This document shows positions 47,977 to 53,803 of a stretch of DNA of 53,803 nt, piece by piece (position 1 is the stretch's first letter; each line of letters opens with the position of its first letter). The stretch spans positions 30,001 to 83,803 of the forward strand of contig ADNK01001163.1 of assembly GCA_000320545.1 (NCBI GenBank), given 5' to 3'. This stretch comes from Bigelowiella natans CCMP2755 (lineage: Eukaryota; Cercozoa; Chlorarachniophyceae). Under the pieces are notes generated by a model. That model was not told the origin of the DNA. It made no database searches and was given only the letters and a program-made list of their open reading frames with translations. Made by a program: the position numbers and the translations under genes.

Positions 47977-49260
47977 ATGGCAAAGAAGAGCAAGAAAGAA
48001 AAGCGCGCAAGAGCCGAGGCAGCGGCTGCGAAAAAGGGCAAACAACGGGTGACCTCCAGTTCCCACAGAGTGCTTAATCCCATAATAACTTACCTCTAAA
48101 AGGCGCAAAAACGCGAGCTTCGGAAGCAGAGGCAAAAGGAAAAAGTACGAATATCATCTTTCGAATGGATCTCCTTTTGCCCTCTTCATCAATAAAATTA
48201 TTGTGCTTTCTCCACAGGGAAAGGAATGGCAACGTGAGATTGATAAATTTTCTGACCAGGTAATAATACAGATAAATAGATCTTGTTTTAGTTATGGATT
48301 ATTATTCTCTGAGTAGGTTTCTAGCAAATAGATCATCGTTTAGTGACAAATGTATCACCGACCAAATGATAGATAAATCATTTTTTCTAAGGGGGGAAGA
48401 AAATAGTAGTTCTATTCTGCAGGAAGGCCGTAGTAGACTTCTTGTCTACTGCTTGGACACTGATGCACATGAAGAAAGGGCCCGTTTTGCACATGATTGA
48501 TCTCCCGAGATATTTATTGGTTAATTGTTGGCATATTCTTCAATACGAAGATATTAAACGATACATATTTTACATTAGTTGAAACCTTTCGCATTGAAGA
48601 TACGAGACGTGTTCGGAGATGGAAACTGTCTCTTCAGGTGTAGCTATTATTATTATTGAGCGGTTAGCTTACTACGCCAATGATGATGACCTAATATAGA
48701 GCTGTCGCCGACCAACTGGAGGGAAATCAGAATGATTACGCTAAATATCGTGAAAGGTCTTTCATTTTATCAACTTTATTTCTGCGGTATAGTCTATTTC
48801 CTTTTCGTGGTCGCCTTCCTTCCTTTCTTTTTACCATCATCTGTATTAAAACGCAATCATCGTCGTCGTCATCACTCCCTAGGTGCCTCGACTACATGGA
48901 AGAATACCCGGAGCAGTTCAAGCCTTTTATTTTTGATGAGGTGATAAATAATGATAACATTTAGTTTAGATGCATCACGAATTTTAAATTGATTTAGCCG
49001 TCAGGTAATAGATTCCGACTTGATTTCTCTCTAATTGTCTATTACTACTATTAATCAGGAATATGCTGAGTATATTAAGCGTATGCGTAAAGATGGAGAA
49101 TGGGGAGGTAAACATGAAAACGAGCAACATGAAAATTATTAGAGAAAAGTGGGGTGGGTATCGCTGCACAAAACAAGGAAATGTTTAAAATATGTGTTTG
49201 TTTTTAAAGAAGAAGCAAAGAAACTAAATTTAAATACTCTTGATGTATTGAAAATTATTT

Positions 49261-49348
<88 letters not shown>

Positions 49349-49484
49349 GACAACTCCTATCCCAACAGGCAATTTGGAGCTGGTTGGAATTTCCCACGCG
49401 TTTGGCTTACATTTGACGGTTAGATACTACTCCGATTGTAAGGAAAAGTTGAATAGCAACGAGACAGAACATCAATGCAACACT

Positions 49485-49552
<68 letters not shown>

Positions 49553-50380
49553 TTTATGCGGCGGAATAGTATTGATGTCAATGATCAGTGTAGAAATGAT
49601 GAAAATGGTTGATGATGCAGATCCACCAGCTTGGACTTCCGCGGTGGGAAATTAAAAATCCAAACAATGTTTTTTCTAGGTAATTCTATGAATGCAAACA
49701 CCACTACTAATAGTAACTACTACTCGAGAATAATCACCACATGCCAGCAGCAGCAGCAGAGTGACGAGTGGGTATCTCCTGCGAAAAAGATGAATCAAGG
49801 AAAGGAAGAGGATGATGATGATGATGATATTGATCGATCGATATCCTTCCTGCTGCTCCAAAACAGCAATATCTAAAACCTTATTATCCAGTATATCTCT
49901 TAAATAAGTGATGGGGGACTAACCATCAATCATCACCATCATTACACATTTTTCCAGAGAAAGTAATAATATATAATAAGTATCATCGTGGGTGATCATC
50001 ACCATGTCAAATTATGTCATATCATCTCATATCAATGGAACCTTCTTCGTGTGAGTAGTAGTAGTAGTAGTAGTAGTAGCAGCAGTAGCAGCAATTTCCG
50101 TCTGCCTCCATCTTTTGATTCAGTAGTACTATTTGTTTCCTTCTTCCCTTCCCCTTACTATTTATTGCAGAGTGGTGCATCTTGGTTATCATGATGGAGA
50201 GCATTACACAAGTATACGGTACTACTACTACTATTCCTACTACTATTTAGTTGCTCATCAATGCATGTTTTATTACAACGATTGAGTATTCTGTTTGCAT
50301 CTTCTTTGCTGTGCGCTGTAACGATACTATTTATATACAGCAATGATGACGGATGATGATAATGATGACGGATGATGATA

Positions 50381-50412
<32 letters not shown>

Positions 50413-51535
50413 CATATATATTGGTATTTAAGTAAATATCACAGACATGTAGGATGTCGTTCATACCTACCACTTCCGTTGATTTCTTCCTCCCACTTCT
50501 ATGCAGTAACATTTCTGATGACCCAAGGAAAGAGGTTGATCGGCTGTTGTTCTCCTAAATGAAAAAAAAAGAAGAGGAAGAAGGCCGAGATGTTCATACC
50601 GTAGTAGTATCTTTGTTGTTACTAGTAATAATTATTATATTTCTCAGAAAAGCATGCAGGAAGATGATTTCTTTAACTCGATTTTATTGCCATTTTTACA
50701 TTTTTAACCAAAAAGATTTATAAAATGTAATCCTAATTGTATTGAGTTCTTTTCTAAGATAGAAGGAGTCGTTGGTACAACTAAAACACACCCAATCAAT
50801 TCCCAATATCATCCAACATTAGTACATTAGCAACAATATCATCCAACAATAGTACGTTAGCAACAACAACAAACAACAACAACAACATGTCAGATTACAA
50901 ACAACTATTGACTGTAGCCGCAGTAGCATTCCACAAACTCACTGAAAGTAAAAATACTATCTTTTCATCCTCCTTAGGCTACAGAGATCAAGGCGTTTAC
51001 AAATAATAGCAACAAATACGGTCAGCAAGTAGCTTGGTTACTCTTTTGCACAGTTAGTTATAGTGCTGATAGAGCAGGAGTATGATACTGCTGTTTTAGA
51101 TGATAACACATGATCATCTAAGATACATGCTATGGTATTTTCATAGTTTCTCAGGTATTTCGCTCATTTATTTGTTTCACCAACATATAAAAGTCCAGAC
51201 GTGTGAATTATGGACTATCATACCCTGAATTATTATCTATTTACCGCACGCAACACACTGAACAGGGGGTGGACAAAAGAATAAAAGTAGTTATGACAGC
51301 AGCCATCATCATTCTAGTGATTCAAGAGCACTTAAAATCTTAAGAGAAAGCACAGGATGCAAAAACATCAAGTATGTTGCTTCAACAACTAGACCCACAC
51401 AACAAAAACTAAACATTTTATTTATTTTTTTATGGTGTAGTCTTTATTATTGTGCTACTGCTACTATTGCTTACTATTCACTATTATCCAGATTCATCGG
51501 GGAAGCTCTTGCTGACAACGGAAGTGATACACATA

Positions 51536-51570
<35 letters not shown>

Positions 51571-51888
51571 ACATCCATTATCATGCAGCTACAGAATGGT
51601 GATGATGCATCATATTTACATACTTTCAAGCTTAACCTTGAACTTTTTATTGTTATCAGTATGCAATGAATTCTTTCTGTACAAATAAAAAACTGATGAC
51701 TTTTTTGTTATCATTTGCAGTGTGTTAGTCACAATTATCCCTCTTGATTTTATTTTTACTGCCATCACCATTTTTCATAAGATGATGTAGACGCAACAGT
51801 ACAGTATCTCATTGAAATGAGGGAATCAGGCGTGGCGGAATTCTTCATGGTTATCATATTTGCAAGCACACAACACGCCGTACATCAC

Positions 51889-51922
<34 letters not shown>

Positions 51923-52238
51923 ATAGTAGAGCGCAAAAGATATCTCCTATAATCCTTAGTACTTTTTACACATGATGATATTATCAATATTGTATTATCA
52001 TATATCCATCATAAATATAACGGTAATACATCCAATGTTAGGACGATAATCAAGAAAATGAGGAAAAGGACGATGCTAGGGAGGAAAATGAAAAAAAGAA
52101 AAAGTCTGGAGGAAGCACAAGTGGCTCACGAAAAGGTGATGATGTTGTAGAAGTAGTAATAGTATAGAAATTGCATACAGCTACTACTACTACTACTACT
52201 ACTACTAAGCATTCTCCTTGTGTTATTATTATTACCAG

Positions 52239-52276
<38 letters not shown>

Positions 52277-53067
52277 ACTGATATCATACTTTCCAATTGT
52301 GCAGTAATGATTCGAATTGATGATTTCAGATCATGTCGCATATTTTGAGGTCCTGCATACGACTAATTATAGTTTTGTGTACACTGTGTATATATGCGTG
52401 TGTTTCTGTGTGTCTGTGTTATCAACCTCCTTTTAGTAAACCGCAATGGTCCATGTCCATGTAAAAGTGGGAAAAAGTACAAATCATGCTGTGCAAAGGG
52501 TACATGTCCACTCCGTTGAGGCAAATCTGAACCCTTGCCTGTTATTAAAGGTTTCATACTGTTGATTTCCTGTGTTCGTCAGCGGATAAAGTCGCTCGTG
52601 AGGGAGCTAGACGTGCACGTAGGAAGGACAGTCTATCTCCAGGAAGGTCAAGGAAAGGTAGTTTACAAGGATCGTTTTCCGATTCTGATTATCCACGAAA
52701 CTTAAAGCAACGTCGCAAGTCGCCACTTTTTTGTTTGAGGAATTTGTTGCAAACTCAGGTGGCAAGAATATTCGTATTCAAAAATTATCGAATAAACAAA
52801 GGAAGGTCGCCTGATTACCTTTTTTTCATGGAGACATTTTTTAAATATATCCAATCATTTTCAAGGAACTTGCCCGCAAAGCAAAAATGGAGACAAGCAA
52901 CAAAGACGATGAGGTAGGAAATGTCATGGAAACGCAATGCCAACCCCAACGTGACTTTCTCGATTTGTTCTTAGAGAAAAGCACAGAAAGGCGGGAAATT
53001 GAAGACCCGCAAAGAGGACATAGCGCAAGATGAACCCCAACCAGACCTAGGATCTTTGCAGATATGA
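47977..53067 (+). CDS. OTU-domain deubiquitinase with UBA-like and SEC-C motifs
   Basis: At least 16 exons. Resolved: 47977-48048, 48103-48144, 48218-48259, 48579-48637, 48700-48756, 48883-48940, 49059-49107, 49369-49418, 49621-49679, 50171-50218, 50508 onward, 51492-51523, 51782-51849, 52042-52135, 52437-52495, 52583-52758, 52866-52913, 52975-53067; nearly all junction phases agree. The N-terminus is Lys/Glu-rich. The OTU core has the nucleophile in 'VFGDGNCLFRAVADQLEG' (Cys about residue 69), then 'NLELVGISHAFGLHLTIHQL' and the catalytic His in 'VVHLGYH.GEHYTSIR'. 'ALADNGNDVDATVQYLIEM' is UBA-like; an acidic linker follows, and 'NRNGPCPCKSGKKYKSCC' is a complete SEC-C zinc motif. The tail is basic. 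This OTU-UBA-SEC-C order is known from plant OTU proteins related to OTUD3. Exons between about 50560 and 51491 are unresolved. It is the last gene, about 640 bp from the telomere. Confidence 0.9.
49263..49345. repeat. (CT)n(GT)n compound microsatellite
   Basis: CT tract followed by GT tract in the OTU intron just upstream of the 50-nt exon 49369-49418. Confidence 0.92.
49492..49552. repeat. (CT)n(CA)n compound microsatellite
   Basis: CT tract followed by CA tract in the intron just downstream of exon 49369-49418. Confidence 0.92.
51538..51568. repeat. (GT)n microsatellite
   Basis: About 15 GT units, starting 14 bp after the donor of the 32-nt OTU exon 51492-51523. Confidence 0.9.
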
Positions 53068-53705
53068 AGTAGATCTTGTTCGATGCGTCGAATTTTTTGG
53101 ACCACCGATGTGCGTTGGCAATTCTAGAATTGTCTACAAACGCATTGAAATCTGGTTTTTCTCATGAAAATCAATTGAAGCAAGAAATGCAAAATGAAAT
53201 GTGCCTTGCAAACCTTGACCACGTGGCTAGCGTGGGTGCATGAAACCACAAGCACCCAAGTGTGATTCTGCAAGCGGACTTTTGCAAACCGAACACAATG
53301 TGCCATGCATGGTCGACCTGCAATCAAAAAACACACGCACTGGTTTTTGCAAACCACAAAATGACAGGCCCAAGCAACAAAAGACAACAAATCAGAAATT
53401 GTCAAGAAAAGTTTTGATTCACACTTCTTCATCCAAACATTGCGATTCAACAGTTCAAGTGTGCAAAGAACTCTCGTCTTGGACAACAACGACACGTGAT
53501 CACCTGTCAGACGTGCACACCAGAATTTGCACACAGCTTGCACATCTTGCCCAAACGTGCAACATCGACACAAAAAGTGAGCTGTCTCAAAACTGGGTGA
53601 TTTTTCGACAATTTTTTGCTGAACGTGCAGCTGGCATTGCGCACTTGAAAATGGCTCAATTGAGTTTGATTGTTTGTGAAAATTCTCAATGTGCAGCACG
53701 TGGGG
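53068..53705. other. subtelomeric non-coding sequence
   Basis: About 640 bp between the last stop codon and the telomere. It contains two overlapping opposite-strand frames of about 190 and 156 codons with no recognisable feature. Word content (GTGCAA, TGCACAC, CACGTG) resembles the islands at 29043-30981 and 20000-21900. Confidence 0.6.
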
Positions 53706-53803
53706 GTTAGGGTTAGGGTTAGGGTTAGGGTTAGGGTTAGGGTTAGGGTTAGGGTTAGGGTTAGGGTTAGGGTTAGGGTTAGGGTTAGGGTTAGGGTTAG
53801 GGT
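53706..53803 (+). repeat. telomere, TTAGGG repeats
   Basis: About 16 perfect TTAGGG units running to the window end with the G-rich strand 5'->3' outward, preceded by TGGGGG. This marks a right-hand chromosome end. The unit is TTAGGG, not the land-plant TTTAGGG. Confidence 0.98.

Noticed and set aside
53124-53710. 191- and 156-codon opposite-strand frames next to the telomere
   Set aside because: They are antisense shadows of one another, lack motifs, and match island word composition; one runs into the telomere.

Overview
The window is the right-hand end of a eukaryotic nuclear chromosome. It finishes in about 100 bp of uninterrupted TTAGGG repeats (G-rich strand running outward). Protein genes are split by many short GT-AG introns (mostly 50-150 bp, some under 10 codons apart), microsatellites are abundant, and there is no operon-like packing. 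Gene content (mitochondrial IscU, mitochondrial uL2, prohibitin 2, cathepsin Z, a saposin-type protein, an OTU-UBA-SEC-C deubiquitinase) fits a unicellular eukaryote. The OTU-UBA-SEC-C architecture is one I know from plants. The HI0933-type flavoprotein starts with a signal peptide followed by a basic Ser/Thr/Arg stretch, which would suit an alga with a complex plastid. I cannot name the species.

Layout, left to right: two multi-pass membrane proteins on the minus strand (1335-2480, 2886-4105); an intronless membrane protein (+, 4716-5411); a multi-exon membrane protein (-, 6384-8037); an HI0933/BaiN-type flavoprotein (+, 8906-11957); cathepsin Z (-, to 18169); a saposin-like secreted protein (+, 18549-19981); ISCU (-, 21915-22568); an intact Ty3/gypsy-like LTR retrotransposon (-, 23327-29042); mitochondrial uL2 (-, 30982-32606); a Cys- and Ser-rich hypothetical protein (+, 32858-33793); an MFS transporter (-, 34967-39180); prohibitin 2 (+, 39728-40689); an acidic hypothetical protein (-, 42139-43945); a PCMT-like methyltransferase with a signal sequence (-, 44098-47169); the OTU/SEC-C protease (+, 47977-53067); 0.64 kb of subtelomeric sequence; telomere.

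The genes form a regular series of divergent (head-to-head) pairs with 0.25-0.9 kb shared promoters, separated by convergent (tail-to-tail) junctions. Every convergent junction, and the last gene-telomere gap, holds the same kind of gene-free DNA. It is visibly richer in G+C than the surrounding introns and crowded with CTAG, TGCA/GCATGC, AGATCT and CACGTG words. Two of these islands share a dispersed family of about 75-100 bp elements ending in a TTCATTACATCCGTCTC-like motif. Divergent promoters lack this sequence type. This alternation of promoter clefts and 3' islands is the most striking large-scale signal here.

Functional links: cathepsin Z and the saposin-like protein (both endolysosomal-type products) share one 0.38 kb divergent promoter. 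ISCU, uL2m and PHB2 are mitochondrial. The retrotransposon has one unbroken 1657-codon Gag-Pol frame and two LTRs identical over 301 bp, so it is young. The outermost 25 bp of its two LTRs disagree in an unusual, inverted way.
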